Of a stretch of DNA of 64,000 nucleotides, positions 31,474 to 40,673 are shown piece after piece. The DNA is taken from positions 169,963-233,962 of the forward strand of contig NZ_JABVXC010000005.1 in assembly GCF_013349955.1 (NCBI RefSeq), written 5' to 3'. The notes under the pieces are model-generated. The model searched no databases. It was not told where the DNA came from and saw only the letters and a program-made list of their open reading frames with translations. Both the position numbers and the translations under genes were made by a program. Each line of letters starts with the position of its first letter. Positions within the stretch are counted from its first letter, which is position 1. The stretch comes from Onishia taeanensis. GTDB taxonomy: Bacteria > Pseudomonadota > Gammaproteobacteria > Pseudomonadales > Halomonadaceae.

Positions 31474-33792
31474 TTATTCACGTAGCCGAATCGGGGCCGG
31501 GTCGTCGGTCATATCCTCGGAGGCCGCGATCACTCGGCCGATGATGGCCGCCTCGACGTAGCCCAACGCCTTGAGTTCAGCGAGACAGGCCTCAGCCCTG
31601 TCGGCCGGCACACCGGCCAGCAGACCGCCGGCGGTCTGGGGGTCGAAGAGCAGGCCGTAGCGGGGGTGGTCGCGCCAGCCAGCCTGATCCCGAATGGCCC
31701 GGCGCAGGCGCACGTTGGACGGCTGCAGCGAGCTTACGATGCCGGCGGCGAGGGTCGCCTCGGCCCCGTCGAGCAGCGGCAGCGCCGACAATGTCAGTTC
31801 GGCATCGACGCCCGAGGGGCGGGTCATCTCGACCAGATGGCCGAGCAGGCCGAAGCCGGTGACATCGGTGCAGGCCCGGGCGCCATGGGCCTGCAGGCAG
31901 GTCGCACCGGCCCGGTTCGAGCGGCACATGCTGTTAAGGGCCGCATCGATCCAGCGCCCACGGGCGGCGAGCTGGGCCTGGGCGGCGAACAGAGTGCCGG
32001 TACCCAGCGGCTTGGTGAGGATCAGAGCATCTCCCGGGCGCAGGCCATTCTTGCGCATGGGGCGTTCGGGCAGGTCATCGATCAGGCCGTTGACGGCGAA
32101 ACCCAGCGCCAACTCCTGGCCCTCGCCGGTGTGACCGCCGACCAGCTGGCAGCCGGCGGCGTCGAGCACCTCGACGGCGCCGGTCATCATCTGGCGCAGG
32201 GTGTCTTCGACCTTGGCCTCGAGCCCCGGCGGCACCGTGGCCACGGCCATTGCGGTCTGGGCCTCGGCGCCCATGGCGAAGATATCGCCCAGCGCATGGT
32301 GGGCGGCCACCTGTCCGAACACATAGGGATCGTCGATAAAGGCGCGAAAGAAGTCGATGCTGTGCACCATGGCCTTGCCCGGCGGCACCCTGACCACGGC
32401 GGCATCGTCGGGGTCGGCGAGCCCCACCAGCACCTCGGCGTGCTCGATCGGGGACAGCTCGGCCAACGCCCGCGACAGCACCGAGGCGCCGACCTTGGCC
32501 CCGCAGCCGCCGCAGCGCATGGCCAGTGCCGAGAGCGCCTGGGTGTGCTCGTCATCGTCCAGTGTTACGCGGCTGTCGGTGCGAGTGGGCGCCTTGTCGG
32601 TCATCGCCGGCAGTTCGTTGAAGCGTGCCATGAAGCGCCGGTCGATATGATCCTTCCACCGCCACAGCCAGGCCCCGGCCCAGGAAAGCGGGCCGCGGGA
32701 GGCCACGGCATAGCGGTCGCCACTACTGATCAGCGCCAGCCACTGGCGCTGCGGGCAGTAGGCCGAAAGCGACCTGCCGATCAGGCTGGCGCGCAGGTTG
32801 TCGGCCAGCGGCCGCCCCTGGCGCACCGCGAATACGCCGGCCTTCTCCCGGGGGCGGCCGTCCTGGCTGGCGATATCGCCAGCGGCGAAGATGTCCGGGT
32901 CGCTAATGGTCTGCAGGTAATCGTTGACCCGAATGAAGCCCTGCTCATTCAGGGCAAGGCCGGTGCCTTCCAGCCAGGCGGCACCGCCGGCCTGGGTCAC
33001 CCAGACGGTTTCGTCGGTCTCGAATGCCTGGCCCCGGGCATCGATCAGCTTGCCGGTCTCGACCCGAGTGATCTGGCAATTGAGGTGCAGTTCGACCCCG
33101 CGGGCTTTCAACAACCGCGTGAAGCGTGCCCGCACCCGGCGGTTATGGGTAGGCAAGACCTCGGCGCTCTGGGTGAAAAGGGCGCACTGGAGCGTGTCGG
33201 GATCGCGGCCCTGGGCCTCAAGCTCATGGCGCAGGCGGTATTGCATGGCCAGCAGCAGTTCGACGCCGCCGGCACCGCCACCCACCACCGCCAGGCGCAG
33301 CGGGGCGTTTTTCTCGGTCGGCCGCTCGGCGAGGCGCGCGAGCAGTTCGCCCCAGCGCTTGCGGAAGGCACGGATTGGTTTGACCGCGACCGCATGATCC
33401 GCGGCGCCGGCCACCTGACCGACCCGCGGCGTCGAGCCGATATTGATCGACAGCTTGTCATAGGGCAGCGGCGGGCGGTGGGCGAAGGTTACCGTATGAG
33501 CGTGGCGGTTGATGCCGGTGGCTTCGTCGCGCACGAAGCGTGCGCCGGCGGCTTGTGCCAGGCGGCGTAGATCGATGTGCACCTCATCGAACTCATAGTG
33601 CCCGGCGACATAGCCCGGCAGCATGCCGGAATAGGGCGTGTGGGTATCGCGGCAGACCAGCGTCAGGCGCACCCCGGGCTCGGGGCGCATCGCGAAGCGT
33701 CGCAGCACGGCGACGTGGCTATGTCCGCCCCCGATGAGCACGATGTCGCGACTGATCGGGGCTTGCCTGACCGAGGGGTCCGCTGACTGCAT
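31474..33792 (-). CDS. selD: FAD oxidoreductase - selenide,water dikinase fusion
   Basis: A 772-aa fusion. The N-terminal ~400 residues form an NDH-2-like pyridine nucleotide/FAD oxidoreductase (DIVLIGGGHSHVAVL at 18-32; VVGGGAGGVELLLAM; a later GDIAS). The C-terminal part is SelD, which makes selenophosphate from selenide and ATP. Its catalytic site CGGCGAKVG carries Cys rather than selenocysteine, plus the Lys. Other SelD marks are DFFRAFIDDPYVFGQVAAHH and DVTGFGLLGHL. The oxidoreductase may reduce a selenium species before phosphorylation. ATG 33792 has AGAGG upstream. No selA, selB or mnmH is in the window. Confidence 0.93.
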   Translation of the reverse strand: MQSADPSVRQAPISRDIVLIGGGHSHVAVLRRFAMRPEPGVRLTLVCRDTHTPYSGMLPGYVAGHYEFDEVHIDLRRLAQAAGARFVRDEATGINRHAHTVTFAHRPPLPYDKLSINIGSTPRVGQVAGAADHAVAVKPIRAFRKRWGELLARLAERPTEKNAPLRLAVVGGGAGGVELLLAMQYRLRHELEAQGRDPDTLQCALFTQSAEVLPTHNRRVRARFTRLLKARGVELHLNCQITRVETGKLIDARGQAFETDETVWVTQAGGAAWLEGTGLALNEQGFIRVNDYLQTISDPDIFAAGDIASQDGRPREKAGVFAVRQGRPLADNLRASLIGRSLSAYCPQRQWLALISSGDRYAVASRGPLSWAGAWLWRWKDHIDRRFMARFNELPAMTDKAPTRTDSRVTLDDDEHTQALSALAMRCGGCGAKVGASVLSRALAELSPIEHAEVLVGLADPDDAAVVRVPPGKAMVHSIDFFRAFIDDPYVFGQVAAHHALGDIFAMGAEAQTAMAVATVPPGLEAKVEDTLRQMMTGAVEVLDAAGCQLVGGHTGEGQELALGFAVNGLIDDLPERPMRKNGLRPGDALILTKPLGTGTLFAAQAQLAARGRWIDAALNSMCRSNRAGATCLQAHGARACTDVTGFGLLGHLVEMTRPSGVDAELTLSALPLLDGAEATLAAGIVSSLQPSNVRLRRAIRDQAGWRDHPRYGLLFDPQTAGGLLAGVPADRAEACLAELKALGYVEAAIIGRVIAASEDMTDDPAPIRLRE

Positions 33793-33858
33793 GCGATGGG
33801 CCTCTGCAAGTGGGTGGCTGATGAAGTTGGCGGATAGGCACTGATGCGCCGCCCACAC

Positions 33859-33888
33859 AAAAAATCCAGCCCCGTTGCCGGCGCTGGA
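33859..33888 (-). terminator. Terminator between HTH gene and selD
   Basis: On the minus strand TCCAGC and CC (one mismatch apart) pair with GG and GCTGGA around a short loop (33865-33888), followed by six T (A-run 33859-33864). It ends the HTH transcript before selD. Confidence 0.8.
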
Positions 33889-33995
33889 CTTGCATAGTCT
33901 ATCGATCAGGCGTGGCGTTACGCCATGCCATCTTCCACGCATCGCTTTAGCGGGGCGAGGAATCGATCATGGGGTCGGAATAGGAGAGTCATGTT

Positions 33996-34283
33996 CTAGG
34001 GCGGCAGGGGGCTGCCATCGTCGACGCAGACGCAGTTGCGCAGCGATTGAAGCTCATCGACCGAGAATTGCTCGATCTTGCCGGCCAGCAGATCGCTGAG
34101 CCGTTTGGAAGGAATGCCCGCGCGCTGGGCAATTTCGCGATTGGGAAGCTCGGAAAGAGCGATCTTGCGGGAAACAATGCGCATCAGGCGCGAGCGTTTC
34201 TCCAGTTCCCTGACGTCCAGGTCGGGTGCCATTCGCGAGGGTTCGAGGGCATCCCAACCGGTCGATAATCGTGCCGTACTCAT
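33996..34283 (-). CDS. HTH protein, HigA/XRE antitoxin-like
   Basis: A 95-aa protein with a helix-turn-helix in its second half: LPNREIAQRAGIPSKRLSDL then KIEQFSVDELQSL. The pattern matches the antitoxin-like HTH_37 group, normally paired with a HigB/RelE-type toxin. No toxin frame is found on either side: upstream is yaeQ's leader, downstream the terminator and selD. It may be an orphan antitoxin or a small regulator. ATG 34283 has GGAG upstream. Confidence 0.75.
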   Translation of the reverse strand: MSTARLSTGWDALEPSRMAPDLDVRELEKRSRLMRIVSRKIALSELPNREIAQRAGIPSKRLSDLLAGKIEQFSVDELQSLRNCVCVDDGSPLPP

Positions 34284-34466
34284 GACGCTCCGTAGACTTG
34301 GCTTTCGATGCACTCAGCATGCAAGGTTTTGGCGACATCCGCCAGAGGAATTGCCACGATTTTTGCGATCTTTTCTGCTCCTGGTCAAGGCCTGACGCGT
34401 CTTCATCGTGCTGAGGCGGCAAGGGGAGTAGACTGCCGCCCCAACACCCCTGACTGGACGTATTGC

Positions 34467-35009
34467 ATGGCGCTTACCGCGACCCCCTACAAGGTGGATC
34501 TCAACCTCACCGATCTTGACCGCAACGTCTACCAGACGCTGCGCTTCACCGTGGCCCGCCATCCTTCCGAGACCGAGCCGCGCATGGCGGCTCGCCTGCT
34601 GGCTCATGCGCTGTGGTATGACGAGGCGATAGCCTTTGGCCGCGGCCTGTCCGATGTCGATGAACCCGCCCTGTGGGTCAAAAGCCTGGATGGACGCGTG
34701 CTGCACTGGATCGAGGTCGGCCAGCCGGATGCCGAGCGCCTGACCTGGTGTTCGCGGCGCACCGAGCAGTTGTCGCTGCTGGCCTATGGCAGCCTGCGGG
34801 TCTGGGAGACCAAGGTGCTGCCGGCGGTATCGACCCTCAAGAACTTGTCCATCGCGGCGCTGCCTCAGGAGGCACTGGAGGCGCTCGCCGAGGACCTGCC
34901 GCGCAGCATCAACTGGGCGATCATGATCTCGGAAGACACCCTCTTCGTGACCGATGAGCGCGGCCAGCACGAACTGGCCCTCGAATGGCTTCAGGGCGGG
35001 CGCGACTGA
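34467..35009 (+). CDS. yaeQ: YaeQ family protein
   Basis: A 180-aa protein matching YaeQ over its full length (ATPYKVDLNLTDLDRNVYQ; RMAARLLAHALWYDEAIAFGRGLS; SLRVWETKV). YaeQ has a PD-(D/E)XK nuclease-like fold; its cellular role is unsettled. ATG 34467 gives the standard N-terminus, although the frame is open further upstream. Confidence 0.92.
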   Translation: MALTATPYKVDLNLTDLDRNVYQTLRFTVARHPSETEPRMAARLLAHALWYDEAIAFGRGLSDVDEPALWVKSLDGRVLHWIEVGQPDAERLTWCSRRTEQLSLLAYGSLRVWETKVLPAVSTLKNLSIAALPQEALEALAEDLPRSINWAIMISEDTLFVTDERGQHELALEWLQGGRD

Positions 35010-35210
35010 CCTGGAGCATGCCAAGAATTGTCGCTGGAAGTATCCAATAGTCGTAGGAGCATGGTGACATCGCGCGTCGACGTGCTAGCTTTTTAGGGAA
35101 TATGCATGCAAACGATAGGGCTGTCGGCAGGCGCCGGGAGCCTCGTTGTGAAGATAACAACATCGGGCCATGGCCCTGTGCCAGTTGAAGCCCTGCCCCA
35201 AGGAGTCTCC

Positions 35211-36170
35211 ATGCGCGTTCTCAAGTATGCCCTCGCTGCGTCCCTGATCGCCGCCTCGTCTTCGGCCGTGGCCCAGCAGCTGTCGATCGCTACTGGCGGT
35301 ACTGGTGGCACCTACTACCCCTACGGCGGCGGCATCGCCGAACTGATCAACAACCAGCTAGAAGGTTATGAAGCCGTTGCCGAGGTGACCGGTGCCTCGG
35401 TGGAGAACATGGCGCTGATCTATCGCGAGGATTCAGATCTGGCCATCGCCCTGGCCGACACCGTCTATCAGGCTTACACCGGAACCGGTGACTTCGACGG
35501 CCGTCAGGTCGAGGACGTGCGCGCCATCGCCTCCCTGTATCCGAATGCGGTACAGATCGTGACCCTGGCCGACTCCGGCATCGAGAGCCTATCCGATCTC
35601 AAGGACAAGGTGGTTTCCGTTGGTGCGCCGGGCAGCGGCACCGAGCTCAATGCTCGCGCCGTGCTGGAGTCCAATGGCATCACCTATGACGACTTCGATC
35701 CGCGGCGTCTGAACTTCAACGAGACCGCCGATGCGCTGCGCGACGGCGACATCGCCGCCGGTTTCTGGAGCGTTGGCCCGCCGACCAGCTCGATCCTCAA
35801 CCTGGCCACGACTCGCGATATTCGCTTGATCGGGCTGACCGACGAAGAAGTCGCCAACGCTCGCGGGGAGTCTGAGGTGTTTGCGCCCTATACGCTGCGT
35901 GCCGGCATCTATGAAGGCGTCAAGGAGCCCGTTCAGACCATCGGCATTCCCAACGTGCTGACCGTTAATGCCTCCATGGATGACCAACTGGCCTACGACA
36001 TCACCAAGCTGCTGTTCGAGCAGACCGACAAACTGATCGCCATCCATCCGGCGGCCAACGACACCACGGTCGAGTTCAGCACCGACGCCACGCCGATTCC
36101 CTTCCACCCGGGCTCCCTGCGCTACTACGAGGAAGTAGGTGCCGAGGTGGCGGACTATCAGCGGCCGTGA
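35211..36170 (+). CDS. TAXI-family TRAP solute-binding protein
   Basis: A 319-aa periplasmic protein with a signal peptide (MRVLKYALAASLIAASSSAVA) and the TAXI-family opening LSIATGGTGGTYYPYGGGIAELIN. It captures a substrate for the downstream fused TRAP permease; TAXI substrates are mostly unknown, with glutamate/glutamine and dicarboxylates proposed. AAGGAG precedes ATG 35211. First gene of a three-gene unit. Confidence 0.93.
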   Translation: MRVLKYALAASLIAASSSAVAQQLSIATGGTGGTYYPYGGGIAELINNQLEGYEAVAEVTGASVENMALIYREDSDLAIALADTVYQAYTGTGDFDGRQVEDVRAIASLYPNAVQIVTLADSGIESLSDLKDKVVSVGAPGSGTELNARAVLESNGITYDDFDPRRLNFNETADALRDGDIAAGFWSVGPPTSSILNLATTRDIRLIGLTDEEVANARGESEVFAPYTLRAGIYEGVKEPVQTIGIPNVLTVNASMDDQLAYDITKLLFEQTDKLIAIHPAANDTTVEFSTDATPIPFHPGSLRYYEEVGAEVADYQRP

Positions 36171-36174
36171 ACCG

Positions 36175-36957
36175 ATGATGTCTAACGTCAATGAGGATCC
36201 ACAGGGGCGAGCCGGCGGGCTCGCCCCCTTGTGTTCTAGCCTGTTAACTCGGCTGACGGCTAAATTGCCTCGTCGCCCCGTCGTTCGGCTGCGTGCTGCC
36301 TCTGGGCTGTTGGCGCCGATAGCGATGTTGATGCTGGCTTTTCCGGCTAGTGCTTCCCCAGATAGCAGTTTTCCAGGCAGTATCTCTCTAGACAGCAGTT
36401 CTCTAGACAGCAGTTCGCAAGGTCGTACTGCTCGAGCCAGTACGTCGCAGACCAGTAGGCCCCAAGAGCGCCTCATGTCGGGCGCTTCTGCCACGACTGT
36501 CGTTGCCAACGACACTGACGGTGCATCCGAGAACCGGGTGCTCGAGGTGCGGGATCGCAGCGATGCGCTGCTGGTTAGCCTGCCGGTGCCGCAGGGAGAA
36601 GGCTGGTGTCTCAAGTGGAACCACTCGGTAGAGGGCTTTCCGGTCCTCGACTGCTACCGTAACGAGCATGGCCGGATGGTGCTCGAGCGAAGCCACCAGC
36701 CGGACTTTGCCGCCGGCCTTGGCCATGTGCCGGGCCGGGGACGCCAGGTAAGCGATGGCCATGGCGGCTACTGGATCAAGGGTATCCACGAGCCGGTGCC
36801 GGGCGACCGCTACCTGCTGAGAGTCGGCGCGCCGCGGGTCAATCACCGCCTGGTCCGTGAGGACAAGACGGTAAGCCTGAGCGATCTGGCGGCCGGGCAG
36901 CGGGTGAGCATCGGGCTGCGGCCTGTGCCGGCTTCCGACTCTTCGGACAACACCTAG
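36175..36957 (+). CDS. DUF1850 protein of TAXI TRAP operon
   Basis: A 260-aa protein. The C-terminal ~125 residues are a DUF1850 domain: LPVPQGEGWCLKWNHSVEG, LDCYRNEHGRMVLERSHQPDF, GHVPGRGR, VNHRLV. DUF1850 genes commonly sit inside TAXI TRAP operons. The N-terminal half is unusual: a hydrophobic segment (LLAPIAMLMLAFPASA) followed by a Ser/Asp-rich stretch with duplicated SLDSS units. The start is uncertain (ATG 36175 or 36178, no clear ribosome-binding site), 4-7 bp after the binding-protein stop. Confidence 0.8.
   Translation: MMSNVNEDPQGRAGGLAPLCSSLLTRLTAKLPRRPVVRLRAASGLLAPIAMLMLAFPASASPDSSFPGSISLDSSSLDSSSQGRTARASTSQTSRPQERLMSGASATTVVANDTDGASENRVLEVRDRSDALLVSLPVPQGEGWCLKWNHSVEGFPVLDCYRNEHGRMVLERSHQPDFAAGLGHVPGRGRQVSDGHGGYWIKGIHEPVPGDRYLLRVGAPRVNHRLVREDKTVSLSDLAAGQRVSIGLRPVPASDSSDNT
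36386..36415 (+). repeat. 15-bp tandem duplication in DUF1850 gene
   Basis: CTCTAGACAGCAGTT occurs twice in a row (36386-36400, 36401-36415), giving in-frame duplicated SLDSS, with a degraded relative just upstream (GATAGCAGTT). Confidence 0.85.
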
Positions 36958-37070
36958 GCTCTGTTCGAAAAGGCGGCGCACGAAGACCGTTGCTCGACAG
37001 AGTCCTTTCTTTTTTCGTGGGTCCGGCGCCGCCTTGGTGGCCGGAATATTCCATTTTCTAGAGGGACCTC

Positions 37071-39080
37071 ATGAGCGATTCGGCCACTTCCCCCATCGTG
37101 CCTGGCAGCCAGGCTCAACATGCGCGACCGATCCTGTGGCTGATCGCCTTGGTAGCGGTGGGTCTTTCGCTGTTCCAGCTGTATTCCGCCGGCATCCAGC
37201 CGCTGGGGCTCTTCTACCAGCGCAGCATTCATCTGGCGCTGATCATGATGCTGGCGTTTTTGATGTTCCCGGTGTTCGGCCCCAAGCGTCGGCGGGGCGT
37301 CGTGGGCGGGGCCATCGATCTGGCTTTCTTTGCCGGGGCGGTGATCACCGGCGGCTATCTGGTGCTCTATCTCGACGATATCTTCAATCGCGCCGGTTTC
37401 TGGAACCAGACCGATATCGTGGTGGGCTGCATCGCCACGGTCACCGTGCTCGAGGCGAGCCGCCGCGCGGTGGGGCTCGGCATGACGATTATCGGCATTC
37501 TGGCGCTGCTCTATGCCTTTGCCGGCCCGCGGGGTGAGCTGCCCTGGCTGGGGCAGTTCCTGCCCGGAATCATGGAGCATCGCGGCTACGATCTGGAGCG
37601 AGTCGTGGGCCAGCTATATTTGGGCCAGGAAGGCATCTTCGGCTTGCCGATGGGGGTCGCGGCGACCTATATCTTCATCTTCGTGCTGTTCGGTGCCTTT
37701 CTCGAGATCACCGGCGCCGGCAAGTTCTTCATCGATCTGGCCTATGCGGCCACCGGTCGCCAGCGCGGCGGGCCGGCCAAGGCAGCGGTGCTCGCCTCGG
37801 CGGGCATGGGCTCGATTTCCGGCAGTGCGATTGCCAACGTGGTCACCACCGGGGCCTTTACCATTCCGCTGATGAAACGGCTGGGCTTCAGGCCGGCCCA
37901 GGCCGGCGGCATCGAGGCGGCGGCCTCCACCGGTGGGCAGATCATGCCGCCGCTGATGGGGGCGGGCGCCTTCCTGATTGCCGAATATACCCAGATGCCC
38001 TATCTCGAGGTGGTCAAGGTCAGCGTGCTGCCGGCCATTCTGTATTTCGCCACCGTCTATCTGTTCGTGCATATCATCGCTCTCAAGCAGGGCATGCTGG
38101 GCATGTCACGCTCTGAGCTGCCGCAGGTTCGTGATGTGATGCGCGAGGGCTGGCATTTCCTGCTGCCGCTGGGGGTGCTGGTGTGGCTGCTGGTGATGAA
38201 CATGTCGCCGATGCGGGTCGGCTACTTCGCGGTGATCACTATGCTGGTGGTGGCGGCGCTGCGTTTCTCGGTGTGGTTCCTGTTCGTGGCGCCGGCCCAG
38301 GGCAAGCCGGTGACCGGAAAGCGTATCGGTGAGGCGCTGTGGGCCGGGGCGGTCAAGCTGACTCAGGGGCTGGAACTCGGTGCGCGTAATGCCGTAGCGG
38401 TGTCGATGGCCTGCGCGGTAGCCGGCATCATCGTTGGCGTGGTGGGTCTGACCGGCCTGGGACTCAAGTTCTCGGCGATGATGCTGGCCTTCTCGGATGG
38501 CAATCTCTTGCTGGCGCTGGTCATGGTACTGCTGGCCAGTCTGGTACTGGGCATGGGCCTGCCGGTGACGGCGAGCTATATCGTACTGATCGTGCTGGTC
38601 GGTCCGGCGCTGTCCAACGAGTTCGGTGTGCCGCTGCTGATCGCTCACCTGGTGGTGTTTTGGTATTCCCAGGACTCCAACGTCACGCCGCCGATTGCGC
38701 TGGCGGGTTTCGCCGGTGCGGCGATAGCCGGCAGCAAACCGATGGAAACCGGCTTCCAGGCCTGGAAGTTCGCCAAGGGACTCTATCTGATTCCACTGTT
38801 CATGGTCTTCAATCCCGAGATCATCATCGGCGGTCCGGTGCCGGTCGTGATCTGGAATGGCGTGATTGCGATTCTGGCGTTGGGCGCCTTTGCGGCGGCC
38901 CTGGAAGGCTATCTGTTCACCCGCATGTCCTGGCCGGTGCGTCTGGTTATCGTGCCGGCGATCATCGGGGTCTTCTATCCGGATCTGCGTGCCGAGATTG
39001 CCGGCGCCGTGGTGATGGCGCTGGCCATCGCCGGCAACTGGCTGGCCTGCCGTCGGGAGGCGCCGGCAGCGGCGGGCTGA
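37071..39080 (+). CDS. TRAP transporter fused permease (4TM-12TM)
   Basis: A 669-aa inner-membrane protein combining the small (DctQ-like) and large (DctM-like) TRAP subunits in one chain, as is normal for TAXI systems. Marks include GGPAKAAVLASAGMGSISGSAIANVVTTGAFTIP near 235-268, GGQIMPPLMGAGAFL near 290, and ILVGPALSN. It is driven by an ion gradient, commonly Na+, which suits a halophile (inference). AGAGGG precedes ATG 37071. Confidence 0.94.
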   Translation: MSDSATSPIVPGSQAQHARPILWLIALVAVGLSLFQLYSAGIQPLGLFYQRSIHLALIMMLAFLMFPVFGPKRRRGVVGGAIDLAFFAGAVITGGYLVLYLDDIFNRAGFWNQTDIVVGCIATVTVLEASRRAVGLGMTIIGILALLYAFAGPRGELPWLGQFLPGIMEHRGYDLERVVGQLYLGQEGIFGLPMGVAATYIFIFVLFGAFLEITGAGKFFIDLAYAATGRQRGGPAKAAVLASAGMGSISGSAIANVVTTGAFTIPLMKRLGFRPAQAGGIEAAASTGGQIMPPLMGAGAFLIAEYTQMPYLEVVKVSVLPAILYFATVYLFVHIIALKQGMLGMSRSELPQVRDVMREGWHFLLPLGVLVWLLVMNMSPMRVGYFAVITMLVVAALRFSVWFLFVAPAQGKPVTGKRIGEALWAGAVKLTQGLELGARNAVAVSMACAVAGIIVGVVGLTGLGLKFSAMMLAFSDGNLLLALVMVLLASLVLGMGLPVTASYIVLIVLVGPALSNEFGVPLLIAHLVVFWYSQDSNVTPPIALAGFAGAAIAGSKPMETGFQAWKFAKGLYLIPLFMVFNPEIIIGGPVPVVIWNGVIAILALGAFAAALEGYLFTRMSWPVRLVIVPAIIGVFYPDLRAEIAGAVVMALAIAGNWLACRREAPAAAG

Positions 39081-39113
39081 TGGCCGTCTGACGCGACAGG
39101 TCGTATCACTCAG

Positions 39114-39151
39114 CACAGCCCCACCCGTAACTTGGGTGGGGCTGTGTTTTT
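39114..39151 (+). terminator. Terminator after TRAP operon
   Basis: A 13-bp perfect stem CACAGCCCCACCC (39114-39126) with GGGTGGGGCTGTG (39134-39146), seven-base loop, then five T. Confidence 0.93.
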
Positions 39152-39203
39152 GCTGCTGGGTCGTGACACCTAAGTGGTCCACGCCTTGAGCAATGGTCGG
39201 GGG

Positions 39204-39878
39204 TTAGCTCTGTTCGGACGCCTTTGACTCAGCCTGTTCTGTGGCAGGTTTGGTCTCTTGGTCTGATTGGCTGAATACTTGCTCGCTCGGTGCGTTTTCC
39301 ACCGGTTCCAGCATCAGGGCCATCGGGCCCGGCTGGCTGTCGGCGTTCAAGGCCAGGGCTTCGGGCTCGGCCGTCGACCACAGCACCAGGTCATTCGCAT
39401 TGCGTACCTCGGCCTGTAGCACCTGGCGATGGTCGTCGTTGAGGGGCGCACTCGGCATCGTCAGGCTAAAAGGCAGGGGCAGGGCGACCCGGTCGGCGTC
39501 GAAGGCTTCCTCGCTCAACACCTTGGCGCTACCGTCCTCGAGAGAGATATTGATCAACTGTACGTGGATCTCGGCATCGGTCGGCAGTGAGAGGCTCTCG
39601 GGGGCGCTGAGCGTGCCACTCAGGGTCAGGGTGGCGGCATCGTCAAAGGCATCGCCCTGGGCATCGTCATTGCTGCTATTGGCATCCTGCTGGGATGTGG
39701 TCGTTTCGGACGAACTCTTCTCGGCCATGGCTTGGTCCGTCCCTTGATGGCTGCTCGAGCCCGCATTAGTGCTTGGGCTTGCATCGTTGCCGGCGACGTT
39801 CTCTTCGTTACGGGCATCGCAGGCGGCCAGGGTCAGGGCACTGGTCAGTGCGGCGATCAGGGTAAGATGGCGTGTCAT
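39204..39878 (-). CDS. YbaY/YscW-like lipoprotein
   Basis: A 224-aa lipoprotein with signal MTRHLTLIAALTSALTLAAC, lipidated Cys20. A Ser/Thr/Asn/Gln-rich linker (22-75) is followed by a beta-sandwich-type domain (LSGTLSAPESLSLPTDAEIHV; VALPLPFSLTMPSAPLNDDHRQ) like the YbaY/YscW lipoprotein domain. The C-terminal tail is Gln/Glu/Ser-rich. Likely outer-membrane or periplasmic anchored; function unknown. Confidence 0.75.
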   Translation of the reverse strand: MTRHLTLIAALTSALTLAACDARNEENVAGNDASPSTNAGSSSHQGTDQAMAEKSSSETTTSQQDANSSNDDAQGDAFDDAATLTLSGTLSAPESLSLPTDAEIHVQLINISLEDGSAKVLSEEAFDADRVALPLPFSLTMPSAPLNDDHRQVLQAEVRNANDLVLWSTAEPEALALNADSQPGPMALMLEPVENAPSEQVFSQSDQETKPATEQAESKASEQS

Positions 39879-40154
39879 GGGGCGTCTCCTTCAATCGAGA
39901 TCGGGGGCGGGCCCCGGGATGACCGGCAATCCGGCCGGTGTCGATGGAAGGACCCTAACAAGCAAGTACGCACTCAGAGTGCAAGTTGCTGTCTCCGCTG
40001 AGCGACGCCAAGCGTCCAAGAGACTTCCCCCGACGCCCGCGAGGCGGTATGCTGCGCGGTTTTCAGGCGGCTGGACCGGGTTGTGTCGGGCCGTCTCCTC
40101 GCCCCGCTGTGCGGCGTCCTCAGATCGTGCAGCCCAACCATCAGGAGCAAGGCG

Positions 40155-40661
40155 ATGCAGCCGTCGAACGAGCCACCACGCGTTGGCGTGATCATGGGAT
40201 CCAAGTCGGACTGGCCGGTCATGGAGCACGCGGTGGCGATGCTCGAGAAGCTCGGTGTGGCCTATGAAACCAAGGTGGTGTCCGCCCATCGCACGCCGGA
40301 CCTGCTCTTCGACTACGCCAAGAGTGCCGCCGAGCGCGGCCTGTCGGTGATCATCGCCGGTGCCGGCGGGGCGGCCCATCTGCCCGGGATGGTGGCCTCC
40401 CAGACGCCGCTGCCGGTGCTCGGTGTGCCGGTGGAGTCGAAGTCGCTCAAGGGATTGGATTCGCTGCTGTCGATCGCTCAGATGCCCGGCGGCATCGCCG
40501 TGGGTACCCTGGCCATCGGCAAGCCCGGCGCCACCAACGCCGGCCTGCTGGCCGCGCAGATCGTTGGCCTGCAGGATGCCAAGGTACGCGAAGCCGTCGA
40601 GACCTTCCGTGCCGAGCAGACCCAGAAGGTGCTGGATAATCCCGATCCCCGGGCCGAGTGA
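40155..40661 (+). CDS. purE: N5-carboxyaminoimidazole ribonucleotide mutase
   Basis: A 168-aa class I PurE that moves the carboxylate of N5-CAIR to form CAIR in purine synthesis. [14 protein letters not shown] near 10, VSAHRTPD near 42 and [14 protein letters not shown] near 70 are active-site marks. ATG 40155 has AGGAG seven bases upstream. It lies 12 bp before purK, with which it works. Confidence 0.96.
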   Translation: MQPSNEPPRVGVIMGSKSDWPVMEHAVAMLEKLGVAYETKVVSAHRTPDLLFDYAKSAAERGLSVIIAGAGGAAHLPGMVASQTPLPVLGVPVESKSLKGLDSLLSIAQMPGGIAVGTLAIGKPGATNAGLLAAQIVGLQDAKVREAVETFRAEQTQKVLDNPDPRAE

Positions 40662-40673
40662 GGAGACGCTGTC

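Noticed and set aside
31666..33570. 634-codon open frame on the plus strand over selD
   Set aside because: Antisense to the SelD fusion, Gly/Ala/Gln-rich without motifs.
38106..39182. 358-codon minus-strand frame over the TRAP permease
   Set aside because: His/Gln/Arg-rich shadow of hydrophobic codons, and it spans the terminator at 39114.
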